From NCBI GenBank assembly GCA_902536515.1, contig CACAXU010000001.1:66223-110676 (forward strand): DNA of 44,454 nt. Reading direction: 5' to 3'. Under the pieces are notes generated by a model that saw only the letters and a program-made list of their open reading frames with translations, did not search any database and was not told the DNA's origin. Below, piece by piece: positions 9,892-18,213 of this stretch. The DNA comes from an uncultured Litorivicinus sp. (GTDB lineage Bacteria > Pseudomonadota > Gammaproteobacteria > Pseudomonadales > Litorivicinaceae). The position numbers and the translations under genes are program-made. Positions within the stretch are counted from its first letter, which is position 1, and the number at the start of each line of letters is the position of its first letter.

Positions 9892-12182
9892 GCAATTTCC
9901 ACTTCGAGTGATTCACGCAGATTTGGTGGCACCAGCAGATTCAGGTGCTTATCAATGAATGCTTGGGCGACAATCCGGAGGACTTGGATGCCAGATTCTC
10001 GGGTTAACGCCTCCTCAGCGAGCATCCGACAGTCCGCAGAACTAAAATCACTTAACGCGCGTTTCACCTGAGCCAACGCGGCAGACGACATGGATAACTC
10101 ATTAAACCCAAGACCAACCAGTAAAACTGCCGCTAGAGGGTTTCCCGCCATTTCACCGCATAAAGCAACCGGAATTTTCGCCTGAATACCTGCCTTAGAT
10201 GTCATTTCAAGCGCGCGCAAGACAGCTGGATGAAATCCGTCAAACATGTCGGCAACACGAGCATTTGTTCGATCGACAGCCAAAAGGTATTGTGTCAAGT
10301 CATTTGAGCCTACTGAGAGAAAATCGGCCTCTTTAGCCAACTCAGGCGCGATATAAACAGCACTTGGTACTTCAATCATTACACCGACTTGTGGAGCCAC
10401 AACGGCGTAACCTTCAGCGGTTAATTCCCGAACAACGCGTTGAATGAGCGCTTTTGATGCCCGCAACTCCTCAAGGGTAGTAATCATTGGTAATAATATG
10501 CGCAGATTACCAAATGCTGAATTCGCACGGAGCATAGCCCGAATTTGGGTCAGAAAAATTTCTGGATGATCCAGGGTGACACGAATACCGCGCCACCCCA
10601 AAAAAGGGTTTTCCTCTTCAATCGAAAAATAGGGAAGGCTTTTATCACCGCCAATATCGAGTGTCCTCATCACGACTGGTGCTGGGGAATAAGTCGCAAG
10701 TTCAGCTCGGTACTCACTTTCTTGCTCATCCTCTGTTGGAAATCGAGATCGCGCCAGAAAAATAAACTCGGTTCGATAGAGTCCAACACCATCAACCCAG
10801 CTCCGCTGTCTCTCTGATAACTCACCAAACGGACCTGCGTTAAACATCAGATGAACATGCTGGCCGTCTGACGTCGTCGCGATCCCGGACTCAATCTGCT
10901 CGAGATCCATTTCAAGACTTGCAGCGTCATCGAGCGCCTTTTGATATTCAGACATCACATGCGCTGACGGTTCAACAATCACTTCTCCGCGCCAGCCATC
11001 GACGATCAAGTGAGCCCCTGCGATGTCACCCAGAGGTAAATCTACAGCCCCCATGACTGCAGGAATTCCCAAACTTCGAGCCAAAATAGCCACGTGCGAA
11101 TTGGCAGAGCCCTTCACAGAAACGATCGCCTTAAGCGAACGTGTTTGGACTTCCCCGAGCATGACAGGCGTCACATCTTCCGCCACTAAAATGACATCAT
11201 CTGGATAGTCAAGCGACTCCGATTGCTCGTGCAGTAACTTTGCTAAAATACGTCGTCCCAGATCCAGCAAATCTGTCGCTCGCTCTTTGAGATAGGCATC
11301 ATCCATTGCCTCAAATCGTGCAACTAGATCCGATACAACGTATTTAAGGGCCGTGGGGGCGGTTTCCCCTGACCGAATACGCTGACAGACCTCACCACTT
11401 AATGTGTGGTCTTCTAACATCCTTAAATAGGTATCAAATAATGCTGTCTCTTTACGCGCTAAATGCTCAGACAATGAACCGCTAATCTGGCGAAGCTCTG
11501 CTTTGACCTCACCTAATGCCGTTTGGAACTCTTCGAGTTCATGCTCTGGATTATCAGTCTTCGCATCCTTAACTCGCCTTAAATTAGCAGGTGGCTGACG
11601 CACAAATGCGGTCCCAGTGGTCACGCCTGAAACGCCGGCAACCCCCTTAAAATGAACGTCGATCGGCTGTTCGCCATCAATATTACTGAGATACAGTCGG
11701 CCAGAAACTCTCGCGTGCGCGATCAGCGCTGAAATCTGTGCTGCGACGGTAACGAGCAGTGCCTCCTCATCATCACTGAATTTCCGTTGTGTTGTTTGCT
11801 GTACAACCAAAACACCAAGAATTTCACGCTGATGGACAATTGGAACACCTAAAAACGATTGAAAAATCTCCTCACCGGTTTCCTGTAAAAAACGAAACGC
11901 CGGATGATTCGGGGCGTCATCAAGATTGGCTAATTCACCGCGACTGCCGACTGTCCCGACAAGACCCTCTGTCTTCGCAAGGCTCGCGCTTCTCACTGAC
12001 TCTGGATTTAGACCGTCTGTTGCCATTAAAAGCCAACGATCTGTGGATTCATCGAGCAAATATACAGAGCACACACCAGTCTGCATCGTCTGCTTAATTC
12101 GTGTCACGATAATTGTGAGCGCCTCATCCAGAGTCGCGGCGTCGGTCACCGCCTGAACAAGACGTCGAAGAATATCTAGCAT
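9888..12182 (-). CDS. ptsP: PEP-protein phosphotransferase EI-Ntr with GAF domain
   Basis: First phosphotransferase of the nitrogen PTS; takes phosphate from PEP to NPr and links carbon and nitrogen status. An N-terminal GAF domain (about residues 1-160; [29 protein letters not shown]) precedes the PTS EI domains. The phosphohistidine swivel is [21 protein letters not shown]; the PEP-binding barrel has [42 protein letters not shown] and LCGEMAG. The start is placed at ATG 12182 (MLDILRRLV, as in E. coli PtsP), giving 764 residues and a 7-base overlap with rppH; ATG 12200 is possible. rppH-ptsP is a conserved pair. The matching NPr and EIIA-Ntr genes are not in the window. Confidence 0.95.
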   Translation of the reverse strand: MLDILRRLVQAVTDAATLDEALTIIVTRIKQTMQTGVCSVYLLDESTDRWLLMATDGLNPESVRSASLAKTEGLVGTVGSRGELANLDDAPNHPAFRFLQETGEEIFQSFLGVPIVHQREILGVLVVQQTTQRKFSDDEEALLVTVAAQISALIAHARVSGRLYLSNIDGEQPIDVHFKGVAGVSGVTTGTAFVRQPPANLRRVKDAKTDNPEHELEEFQTALGEVKAELRQISGSLSEHLARKETALFDTYLRMLEDHTLSGEVCQRIRSGETAPTALKYVVSDLVARFEAMDDAYLKERATDLLDLGRRILAKLLHEQSESLDYPDDVILVAEDVTPVMLGEVQTRSLKAIVSVKGSANSHVAILARSLGIPAVMGAVDLPLGDIAGAHLIVDGWRGEVIVEPSAHVMSEYQKALDDAASLEMDLEQIESGIATTSDGQHVHLMFNAGPFGELSERQRSWVDGVGLYRTEFIFLARSRFPTEDEQESEYRAELATYSPAPVVMRTLDIGGDKSLPYFSIEEENPFLGWRGIRVTLDHPEIFLTQIRAMLRANSAFGNLRILLPMITTLEELRASKALIQRVVRELTAEGYAVVAPQVGVMIEVPSAVYIAPELAKEADFLSVGSNDLTQYLLAVDRTNARVADMFDGFHPAVLRALEMTSKAGIQAKIPVALCGEMAGNPLAAVLLVGLGFNELSMSSAALAQVKRALSDFSSADCRMLAEEALTRESGIQVLRIVAQAFIDKHLNLLVPPNLRESLEVEIA

Positions 12183-12667
12183 GCCATAGGACCGAACCAA
12201 CGTAGTGCAGGTGCAAGCTCCATCATTGCCTGACGATACACGTCCCGTTTAAACGGAATAACCTGGCCCAACGGGTACCAATAGCTGACCCATTGATAGG
12301 CATCGAATTCCGGATGATCTGTCGCATCAAGATTCGGCTGAATAGACGGATCATTCATTGCCAGCAAGTACCAACGTTGCTTTTGCCCGACGCAGGTTTT
12401 TTTGCTACGAGGCCGAACGAGGGACTTTGGTAGCCGATAACGAAGCCAGCCTGCGGTTTTCCCCAACACAAGCACCTGATTTTTCAAGATACCCAGCTCC
12501 TCATAAAGCTCCCGATACATAGCCTCTTCAGGGGTTTCGCCAGCTTTTATGCCGCCTTGGGGAAATTGCCATGCGTCCTCTCCGCGTCGCCTCGCCCATA
12601 GAACAGAACCGGTCGGGTGTGCGAGGATAATTCCCACGTTCAGCCGAAAGCCGTCCTGATCAATCAT
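12176..12667 (-). CDS. rppH: RNA pyrophosphohydrolase (Nudix)
   Basis: Removes pyrophosphate from the 5' end of transcripts and so triggers 5'-end-dependent mRNA decay. The Nudix box runs from residue 38 to 59 (GGIKAG...REL.EELG) with all key residues. The start [15 protein letters not shown] and the WQFPQGG segment are typical of RppH. The 163-residue length fits the family. The ATG at 12667 has GGGAG upstream. It is the first gene of the minus-strand cluster and is divergent from the HAD gene over 75 bases. Confidence 0.94.
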   Translation of the reverse strand: MIDQDGFRLNVGIILAHPTGSVLWARRRGEDAWQFPQGGIKAGETPEEAMYRELYEELGILKNQVLVLGKTAGWLRYRLPKSLVRPRSKKTCVGQKQRWYLLAMNDPSIQPNLDATDHPEFDAYQWVSYWYPLGQVIPFKRDVYRQAMMELAPALRWFGPMAC

Positions 12668-12742
12668 TACTTGAAACTCCCTAAAAACCCTCGCATTCTT
12701 TCAACTTTTCATAGATCACTCAAATTAAATAAGACAAATCCC
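12668..12742. promoter_or_regulatory. Divergent rppH / HAD-hydrolase intergenic region
   Basis: These 75 AT-rich bases must hold both divergent promoters. On the minus strand, TTGAGT followed 17 bases later by AAGAAT is a possible sigma-70 promoter for rppH. No clear plus-strand promoter stands out. No repeat or operator-like palindrome was seen. Confidence 0.3.
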
Positions 12743-13399
12743 ATGCAACTTGCCATTTTCGACCTCGACCACACGTTACTTCCATTCGACAGTGACAAGG
12801 CCTGGAATCAATTTCTGATCGACGTTGGGGCGGTCGACGAGGCCTATTATCACGAGAACAACAAACGGTTCTATCAAGACTACCTCGATGCCTGCCTCGA
12901 TATCCGTTCCTACCAACGGTTCGCGTGCGAGGTGCTGCAAAACTACCCAATTGACCAAGTGACCGCTTGGAGACATCAGTACGTTCAGGAAATCGTTCGG
13001 CCGCAATTACAGATTAAGGCTCTCGACTGCATCCAAACTTATAAGATTGAAGGTTTTCACACACTGATAATCTCAGCGACAAATACGTTCATCATCGAGC
13101 CGATCGCCAGTTTGCATGGCGTGGATGATTTCTTAGGATGCGAGTTTGAAATTGTTAAAGGCAAATATACTGGCGAACTGCGAGGTATTCCGACTTATAA
13201 AGAAGGCAAAATTATTGCCTTAGACAATTGGCTTGAATCACAGAACGCGAGTGCATCGACCATTCATTTCTATTCCGACTCAATTAACGATCAGCCACTA
13301 CTTGAGCGAGCTGATCAAGCATTTGTCGTTGATCCAGATCCGTCCTTGGCTCACCTTGCCAAGGATCGAGGATGGCCAGTGATACAATTTTCAGACTAA
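12743..13399 (+). CDS. HAD-superfamily IB hydrolase (SerB-like phosphatase)
   Basis: Begins MQLAIFDLDHTLLPFDSD, carrying HAD motif I (DxDxT; nucleophile Asp in FDLDHTLL). A helical cap follows, then motif II in LIISATNTFI and motif IV in HFYSDSINDQPLL. The 218-residue length and the sequence pattern match the HAD-IB hydrolase family (often annotated as histidinol-phosphatase-like or SerB-like) commonly found next to rppH-ptsP in pseudomonads. The substrate is not evident. The frame is open further upstream, but the ATG at 12743 starts the conserved domain, and upstream starts would run into rppH. It is followed 12 bases later by the deacetylase-like gene. Confidence 0.85.
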   Translation: MQLAIFDLDHTLLPFDSDKAWNQFLIDVGAVDEAYYHENNKRFYQDYLDACLDIRSYQRFACEVLQNYPIDQVTAWRHQYVQEIVRPQLQIKALDCIQTYKIEGFHTLIISATNTFIIEPIASLHGVDDFLGCEFEIVKGKYTGELRGIPTYKEGKIIALDNWLESQNASASTIHFYSDSINDQPLLERADQAFVVDPDPSLAHLAKDRGWPVIQFSD

Positions 13400-13411
13400 G
13401 TAGGGTCTGTT

Positions 13412-14347
13412 ATGAAACGAGTCGGTTATTTCACTCATTCAGATTGCGTAAGTCACAACATGGGACACATGCACCCGGAAAGTCCGATGCGGTTAAAAGC
13501 CATCAATGCTCTGCTTCAAGCCCAGGGACTGATGCTTGATCTGACAAAAATAGATACGAAATCGGCTGAACTCCATCTGATCGATAGAGCACACTCACGT
13601 CAATATGTGCATGACATCGAGCAAGCTGGGCATAATGTGACGGATGGTGATTTAATTCCACTGGATGGCGACACATCGATGGGCCCAGGATCGCTGCGAG
13701 CGGCACTGCTTGCCGCCGGTGCGGGATGTCAAGCGGTCGACTATGTGATGGCTGGAAAAATACAGCGTGCTTTTTGTGCAACCCGGCCTCCGGGGCATCA
13801 TGCTGAAAAATCGTTAGCCATGGGCTTTTGTTTTTTTAATAACGTGGCGATCGCGGCATTACATGCTATCGAACAGCATGGCTTGGAGCGAGTTGCTATC
13901 ATTGATTTTGATGTCCATCACGGTAACGGGACGGTTGATATATTCGAAAATAATGAGCGAGTAATGGTGTGTTCTTCCTTTCAACACCCATTTTATCCGA
14001 ACCGACATTTTGATACTCCAGGCGACCATTTGGTTTTAACACCAATTCTTGCCGGAGCTTCTGGATCAGAATTTCGAAACAAATTGGAACATGATTTTTT
14101 TCCTGCATTGGATCAATTCAAGCCCGAATTGATGCTGATATCGGCAGGCTTCGATGCACATACAAAAGATCCGTTAGGTGAGCTCAATTTAGTGGAGGAC
14201 GATTATCGCTGGATAACGGAACTGATTAGCGATATTTCCAAACGTCATAGTCAATCACGTATCGTATCTATACTCGAAGGTGGGTATCATCTCGAAGCGT
14301 TGAGCCACAGTGTGTGTGCCCACATCGAGACTTTGCTTCATGGCTAA
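13412..14347 (+). CDS. Histone-deacetylase-superfamily hydrolase
   Basis: A 311-residue zinc-dependent deacetylase of the arginase/HDAC fold. All catalytic features are visible: the HH pair in CATRPPGHHAEK (about 129-130), Zn ligands in IDFDVHHGNGT (Asp167, His169) and SAGFDAH (Asp248), and the transition-state Tyr in LEGGYHLEAL (Tyr292). Bacterial members act on acetylated polyamines, small molecules or proteins, and the substrate cannot be read from the sequence. AGGG precedes the ATG. The gene overlaps argD by 8 bases. Deacetylation and acetylornithine metabolism are both acyl-amine chemistry, but a functional link to ArgD is only a guess. Confidence 0.9.
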   Translation: MKRVGYFTHSDCVSHNMGHMHPESPMRLKAINALLQAQGLMLDLTKIDTKSAELHLIDRAHSRQYVHDIEQAGHNVTDGDLIPLDGDTSMGPGSLRAALLAAGAGCQAVDYVMAGKIQRAFCATRPPGHHAEKSLAMGFCFFNNVAIAALHAIEQHGLERVAIIDFDVHHGNGTVDIFENNERVMVCSSFQHPFYPNRHFDTPGDHLVLTPILAGASGSEFRNKLEHDFFPALDQFKPELMLISAGFDAHTKDPLGELNLVEDDYRWITELISDISKRHSQSRIVSILEGGYHLEALSHSVCAHIETLLHG

Positions 14348-15545
14348 CTTATCTGAATATCAAAAAGTATTGACACCAAATTATGGTCTCCCTCCCGCAG
14401 TCATTGTTAAGGGACAGGGCTGTGAGCTATTTGGACAAACCGGTGAACGATATCTAGATCTTGCTGGTGGTATCGCTGTCAGCGCGCTAGGCCATTGCCA
14501 CCCCGATGTCTTAGAAGCACTGACCCAACAAGCCAAAAAAGTATGGCACCTCTCAAACGTATTGGCGAACGAGCCTGCGATCGAACTCGCAAAAGCTCTG
14601 GTGGCATGTACATTTGCTGATCGTATTTTTTTCTGTAATTCCGGCGCCGAGGCCAACGAAGCGGCAATAAAAGCAGCAAGAAAAACCGCATTCGACCTCC
14701 ATGGTCCGGAAAAACATGAAATCATTGCTTTCAACGATGCGTTTCATGGGCGTACGATTGCAACCATAACTGCCGGAGGTCAACCCAAGTATCGAGTTGG
14801 ATTTGGGCCCATGCCAACAGGTTTTACGCATCTTCCTTTCAATGATTGCAATGCACTGAACGCTCAAATTTCCGAGAAGACATGTGCCGTTATGGTTGAG
14901 CCGATTCAAGGAGAGGGTGGTGTCCGTCCAATTTGTCCCACGTTTTTCGAAAAAATTCGTGCCGCTTGCGACCGTGTTGGGGCTGCACTAATCGTGGATG
15001 AGGTACAGACAGGTTTGGGGCGGACAGGTAAACTCTTCGCCTATCAACACAGCGACATTACCCCAGATATTCTGACAAGTGCGAAGAGTCTTGGGTGTGG
15101 ATTTCCAATCGGCGCGATGCTCTGTCAGGAATGGATTTCGGAGCATCTCGTTGCTGGCACCCATGGAAGTACATATGGCGGAAACCCACTTGGAACAGCA
15201 GTAGCTGCACGAGCACTCGATATTATAAATACACCTGAGCTTCTGAGTCATGTCGTGGCTCGTGGGCAACAATTAATCCGGGGGCTGAATCAACTGAATG
15301 AAAAATATGGCCTGTTCAAGACGATACGAGGAAAAGGACTTCTAATCGGTGCTGTTTTAAAAGATGAATACAATGGACGGGCGGACGAGCTAGTGGCCCT
15401 TACTATGCAAGAAGGTCTAATGACACTTGTTGCAGGACCGTGTGTGCACCGATTTGCCCCACCTTTAATCATTTCGGAAGTTGAAATTGATGAAGCATTA
15501 GATCGGCTAGGCCGTGCATATGCTCAGTTTAATAAACAGGCTTAA
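14340..15545 (+). CDS. argD: Acetylornithine / succinyldiaminopimelate aminotransferase
   Basis: Class-III PLP aminotransferase of 401 residues. Signatures: LDLAGGIAVSALGHCHPDV, FFCNSGAEANEAAIKAARK, the cofactor Asp in LIVDEVQTGLGRTGKLFAYQ, the Schiff-base Lys in TSAKSLGCGFPIGAM, and THGSTYGGNPLG. These fit ArgD, the fourth step of arginine synthesis, which also often serves lysine synthesis. The ATG at 14340 is the start of the conserved domain and overlaps the previous gene by 8 bases. argA lies 9 kb away on the same strand in a different unit. Other omega-aminotransferases of this class remain possible. Confidence 0.88.
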   Translation: MANLSEYQKVLTPNYGLPPAVIVKGQGCELFGQTGERYLDLAGGIAVSALGHCHPDVLEALTQQAKKVWHLSNVLANEPAIELAKALVACTFADRIFFCNSGAEANEAAIKAARKTAFDLHGPEKHEIIAFNDAFHGRTIATITAGGQPKYRVGFGPMPTGFTHLPFNDCNALNAQISEKTCAVMVEPIQGEGGVRPICPTFFEKIRAACDRVGAALIVDEVQTGLGRTGKLFAYQHSDITPDILTSAKSLGCGFPIGAMLCQEWISEHLVAGTHGSTYGGNPLGTAVAARALDIINTPELLSHVVARGQQLIRGLNQLNEKYGLFKTIRGKGLLIGAVLKDEYNGRADELVALTMQEGLMTLVAGPCVHRFAPPLIISEVEIDEALDRLGRAYAQFNKQA

Positions 15546-15573
15546 CTCAAACGAATACGCTAAACTACAGAGT

Positions 15574-16083
15574 ATGAAGACATCTCGAATAAAACCGCGG
15601 CTGTTGCTGGCAGCATTCGCTCTCTCGATTTCCCACGCGTCAATTGCATTCGATGTTGCTGGGCTGAAAATCGGGGACACTGTGGACGACTTCCAGGGCT
15701 TGGAAAGTCCTGCGAAAGAGTTTTTGACAATTACTCATAATCCGGACGGCATCATTGTTCGGGTTTTTTATCGCCAAGAGGGCCTTCCGAATGACGAAAA
15801 AACGCAAGCCAAATTGGTCAATCGTATTTGTAACAAATATGGACGTGTCTTGCCTTGCTACTCGGCACTCTCCGAAATCAAAGCTAACGATAAACAGTTT
15901 CTACGATTCTTCCATCTGTATCGTGATGACAACGGAACTCAAGAACTGCTAGCACGCATTCGTCGTACAAAAACGTTCAGTTTGGCTCCAGATTTGACTG
16001 TTGAGATCGATTTGATGGATTCAGCTTACGCAAAAGCGTTACGTGAACAAAAGGCGACTGCGTCTGATTTAATCGACTTTTAA
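15574..16083 (+). CDS. Small exported protein, function unknown
   Basis: I do not recognise this 169-residue protein. From the ATG at 15574 it has a clear Sec signal peptide: basic start MKTSRIKPR, hydrophobic LLLAAFALSI, and a likely cleavage after ASIA (about residue 25), giving a mature start FDVAGLKIGDT. The mature part is about 144 residues with two cysteines (Cys86 and Cys95, in RICNKYGRVLPCYS), which could form a disulfide in the periplasm. No lipobox cysteine is present. The frame is open to an ATG at 15514, but that would extend into argD and spoil the signal peptide. It follows argD by 28 bases and converges with dsbA. Confidence 0.72.
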   Translation: MKTSRIKPRLLLAAFALSISHASIAFDVAGLKIGDTVDDFQGLESPAKEFLTITHNPDGIIVRVFYRQEGLPNDEKTQAKLVNRICNKYGRVLPCYSALSEIKANDKQFLRFFHLYRDDNGTQELLARIRRTKTFSLAPDLTVEIDLMDSAYAKALREQKATASDLIDF

Positions 16084-16121
16084 AAGCCGAACCAACCCGA
16101 GACGACAGATTTGATCTTCGG

Positions 16122-16751
16122 TTACTTTTCACGAGACTTTTCAATCAACTCGTCGAGTAATTGAAATAACTTTTCTTCGCCGCCGGCCTGTGACACGCCT
16201 GTCACGAATTGTCCGTTCACAACAAGTGCGGGAACGCCCTGGATCCCATAAGCTCGGACACGTGCATCAGCGAGGCGCAGCGCACTTTCCGTAGCAAACC
16301 CAGCAAGCTCGCGTTTCACGACCGCTGGATCTGCCCCATATCGCTCGAAAAATGCAACGACATCGTCCACGCGCTGTAAGCGCTGCCCCTCGCGATGAAT
16401 CGCGTTAAATAGTGGCTCGTGGATCTGCTCTAGAAGTCCCAAATTCTTTGCAACCCAGAACATCCTCGCATGCATTTCCCAAGAACGCCCAAAAACAACA
16501 GGCATTCTCGTAAATAATACATCGCTAGGTAGTTGTTGGGCCCATGCCTTCAAAGCCGGATCCACCGTGTCGCAATGTGGGCATCCATACCAAAACAGTT
16601 CCAAAACCTCTACCCGCGCGGGGTCTGATGTGACCACTGGTTTAGCGAGGGTCTGGTAGTGAACTCCTTCCTGAAATGCGTCAGCAGAATAGGCTTGGTT
16701 CACCATCAAGCCCAAGCCGACAGCTATCGTCGAAAGAATGCGCTTTAACAT
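16122..16751 (-). CDS. dsbA: Periplasmic thiol:disulfide interchange protein
   Basis: Oxidises cysteine pairs in exported proteins. It has a signal peptide (MLKRILSTIAVGLGLMVNQAYS, cleavage near AYSA), a thioredoxin fold with active site CPHC (Cys57 and Cys60 in FWYGCPHC) and the cis-proline loop GVPALVVNG. The 209-residue length is usual. The ATG at 16751 shares one base with the cytochrome c4 stop (TAATG), so it is the second gene of that operon. The cytochrome c4-dsbA pairing is the common gammaproteobacterial arrangement. Its convergent neighbour encodes an exported two-cysteine protein. Confidence 0.95.
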   Translation of the reverse strand: MLKRILSTIAVGLGLMVNQAYSADAFQEGVHYQTLAKPVVTSDPARVEVLELFWYGCPHCDTVDPALKAWAQQLPSDVLFTRMPVVFGRSWEMHARMFWVAKNLGLLEQIHEPLFNAIHREGQRLQRVDDVVAFFERYGADPAVVKRELAGFATESALRLADARVRAYGIQGVPALVVNGQFVTGVSQAGGEEKLFQLLDELIEKSREK

Positions 16752-17365
16752 TACTGAAGGCCTCCGACATAGCTCGCAACAGCTTTAATATCTGCATCTG
16801 ACATATTTTTGGCGACACCATTCATCATGACATGCTGACGCTGGCCGTCACGATATGCCTTTAACTGCGTCTCTGAATATGCCGCCCACTGGCCCTTTAG
16901 TGACGGGAAAATCGCTGAAGCCACGCCAGCACCTGTCGGTCCATGACAGGCGGCGCAAGCACTAATGCCCTTTGAGGAATCACCAAACCGATACAACTGC
17001 TCTCCGCGCGTAACCAAAGCTGCTTCGACTGCGCCAGTTGAAATAGTCTGTTGTGAATAATAGGCAGCAAGATCTGCGATATCCGCATCCGATAATGTAG
17101 CAGCCATGCCTCCCATGATCGCGTTTTCTCGCGCACCATCGCGATATGCTTTGAGTGTCGACTCCAAATAAGTCGCGTGTTGGCCTGATAATTTCGGATA
17201 ATCTGCGACCACGCTGTTACCATCCAAACCGTGACATCCAGCACAACTCGCACTTTTTGATTTTCCGTGGTCAGCGTTTCCGACATAAGCCCCAATTTCT
17301 GACGAATCTGCAACGACAAATGTCGAGGCGAGGGTCAATCCAATAACCGTGATTAAAGACTTCAT
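16751..17365 (-). CDS. Diheme cytochrome c4
   Basis: Exported electron carrier of the respiratory chain. Two heme c sites are visible, CAGCH at about 41-45 and CAACH at about 137-141, in two repeated halves with Met-containing ligand regions (NAIMGGMAATLSDADIADLAAYY; HVMMNGVAKNMSDADIKAVASYV). The signal peptide is MKSLITVIGLTLASTFVVA. I placed the start at the ATG at 17365, because AAAGAG then has 9-base spacing; the in-frame ATG at 17374 directly abuts that SD. Length is 204 residues. It is divergent from engB and co-transcribed with dsbA. Confidence 0.94.
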   Translation of the reverse strand: MKSLITVIGLTLASTFVVADSSEIGAYVGNADHGKSKSASCAGCHGLDGNSVVADYPKLSGQHATYLESTLKAYRDGARENAIMGGMAATLSDADIADLAAYYSQQTISTGAVEAALVTRGEQLYRFGDSSKGISACAACHGPTGAGVASAIFPSLKGQWAAYSETQLKAYRDGQRQHVMMNGVAKNMSDADIKAVASYVGGLQ

Positions 17366-17411
17366 TCTTTTCATCTCTTTGTTGGGAAAGCGATAGGTTT
17401 ATCAATAACGT

Positions 17412-17440
17412 ATTATACATCGCACTTGAAATTTATGCAG
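17412..17440 (-). promoter_or_regulatory. Probable sigma-70 promoter of cytochrome c4-dsbA
   Basis: A perfect -10 hexamer TATAAT lies at 17417-17412 (minus strand). The hexamer 17 bases upstream is CTGCAT (17440-17435), a poor -35. The predicted transcription start is near 17405, giving a leader of about 40 bases before the ATG at 17365. Confidence 0.5.
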
Positions 17441-17457
17441 TGAAGGATTCAATTATC

Positions 17458-18066
17458 GTGCGCGATACACAGCTCAACCCAAGACTGGCTCAAACCAAAT
17501 TTCTCACCAGCGCACCGACACTGAATCATTGTCCTCCTGAATGCGGACCCGAAATCGGCTTTTGTGGTCGTTCAAACGCAGGTAAATCCAGTGCACTGAA
17601 CACATTAACTGGACAAAAAAGCCTGGCCAGAGTGTCGAAAACACCGGGACGCACACAGCTGATCAATTTCTTCGAAGTTCCGCTCACAGGTGGTTTCTTA
17701 ATCGATTTGCCAGGCTATGGATTTGCCAAAGTTCCAGAAGCAATAAAAAAACGATGGCAACAACATCTCGGCGAATTTCTTGCAAAACGCCGGACACTTA
17801 GGGGGCTTGTACTGCTAATGGATGTCAGACATCCGATGACAAAACTCGACGAACAGATGTTGTCTTTTGCCGATCATCGGGACATGCATACGCTCCTACT
17901 TTTGACGAAAAGTGACAAATTGAGCCGAAATCAAGCAGCTAAATCTCGGTTAATAGTGCAAAAACAACGTCCACAATCACTAGTGCTAAACTTTTCCAGT
18001 CTCGACAAGATAGGAGTCACCGAGGCATCTGCTTGGATTACTCATCATTTGGATGATAGTGCATAA
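17458..18066 (+). CDS. engB: Ribosome biogenesis GTP-binding protein EngB/YsxC
   Basis: Essential small GTPase of 50S subunit assembly. The G motifs are GFCGRSNAGKSSALN (G1), KTPGRTQLINFF (G2), DLPGYGFAKV (G3) and LLTKSDKLSR (G4). I chose the GTG at 17458, which is preceded by GAAGGA ten bases upstream and gives 202 residues with an N-terminus matching E. coli. A GTG at 17440 is in frame but lacks an SD. Its convergent neighbour across 133 bases is polA, the same layout as yihA-polA in E. coli. Confidence 0.93.
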   Translation: MRDTQLNPRLAQTKFLTSAPTLNHCPPECGPEIGFCGRSNAGKSSALNTLTGQKSLARVSKTPGRTQLINFFEVPLTGGFLIDLPGYGFAKVPEAIKKRWQQHLGEFLAKRRTLRGLVLLMDVRHPMTKLDEQMLSFADHRDMHTLLLLTKSDKLSRNQAAKSRLIVQKQRPQSLVLNFSSLDKIGVTEASAWITHHLDDSA

Positions 18067-18179
18067 TAAAAACCCCGGTAGCTCACACCGGGGTTTCAAC
18101 GTCCGACAGGGGTCTTGTCGGAACAACGACTCAGGGAAACTCGTTGCTAATGATTGAGACTACACGAATCTGAAAAAGT
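18064..18179 (-). ncRNA. Candidate small RNA in the polA-engB interval (Spot 42/ErsA position)
   Basis: Minus-strand candidate of about 115 bases. A promoter sits at the 3' end of polA (-35 TTGAGG, 16-base spacer, -10 GATAAT). Three consecutive hairpins follow: stem CAACGA/TCGTTG (18124-18146), stem TCCGACA/TGTCGGA with loop AGACCCC (18102-18122), and a perfect 10-bp stem AAACCCCGGT/ACCGGGGTTT (18070-18096) followed by a T-rich run ending at the engB stop. The last is a good intrinsic terminator in this direction. Spot 42 in E. coli, and as I recall ErsA in Pseudomonas, are encoded in the same polA-engB interval. I see no obvious sequence identity to Spot 42, so the homology is positional only. 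Confidence 0.55.
18070..18096 (-). terminator. Intrinsic terminator, probably usable in both directions
   Basis: Perfect 10-bp inverted repeat AAACCCCGGT / ACCGGGGTTT with a 7-base loop. The minus-strand side continues TTTTTATTAT, giving a strong terminator for the small-RNA candidate and polA. The plus-strand side has only TTT, so it would terminate engB more weakly. Confidence 0.8.
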
Positions 18180-18185
18180 TCAAAA

Positions 18186-18213
18186 ATTATCAAAAAAAAT
18201 TAATGCGCCTCAA
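18186..18213 (-). promoter_or_regulatory. Promoter candidate for the polA-engB small RNA
   Basis: TTGAGG (18213-18208, inside the last codons of polA), a 16-base spacer, then GATAAT (18191-18186). The predicted transcription start is near 18179. The region around the -10 is very A/T-rich, which favours opening. Confidence 0.45.

Noticed and set aside
16085-16123. Possible terminator between the exported protein and dsbA (GCCGAA ... TTCGGT)
   Set aside because: The stem is only six or seven pairs across a loop of about 25 bases; not convincing.
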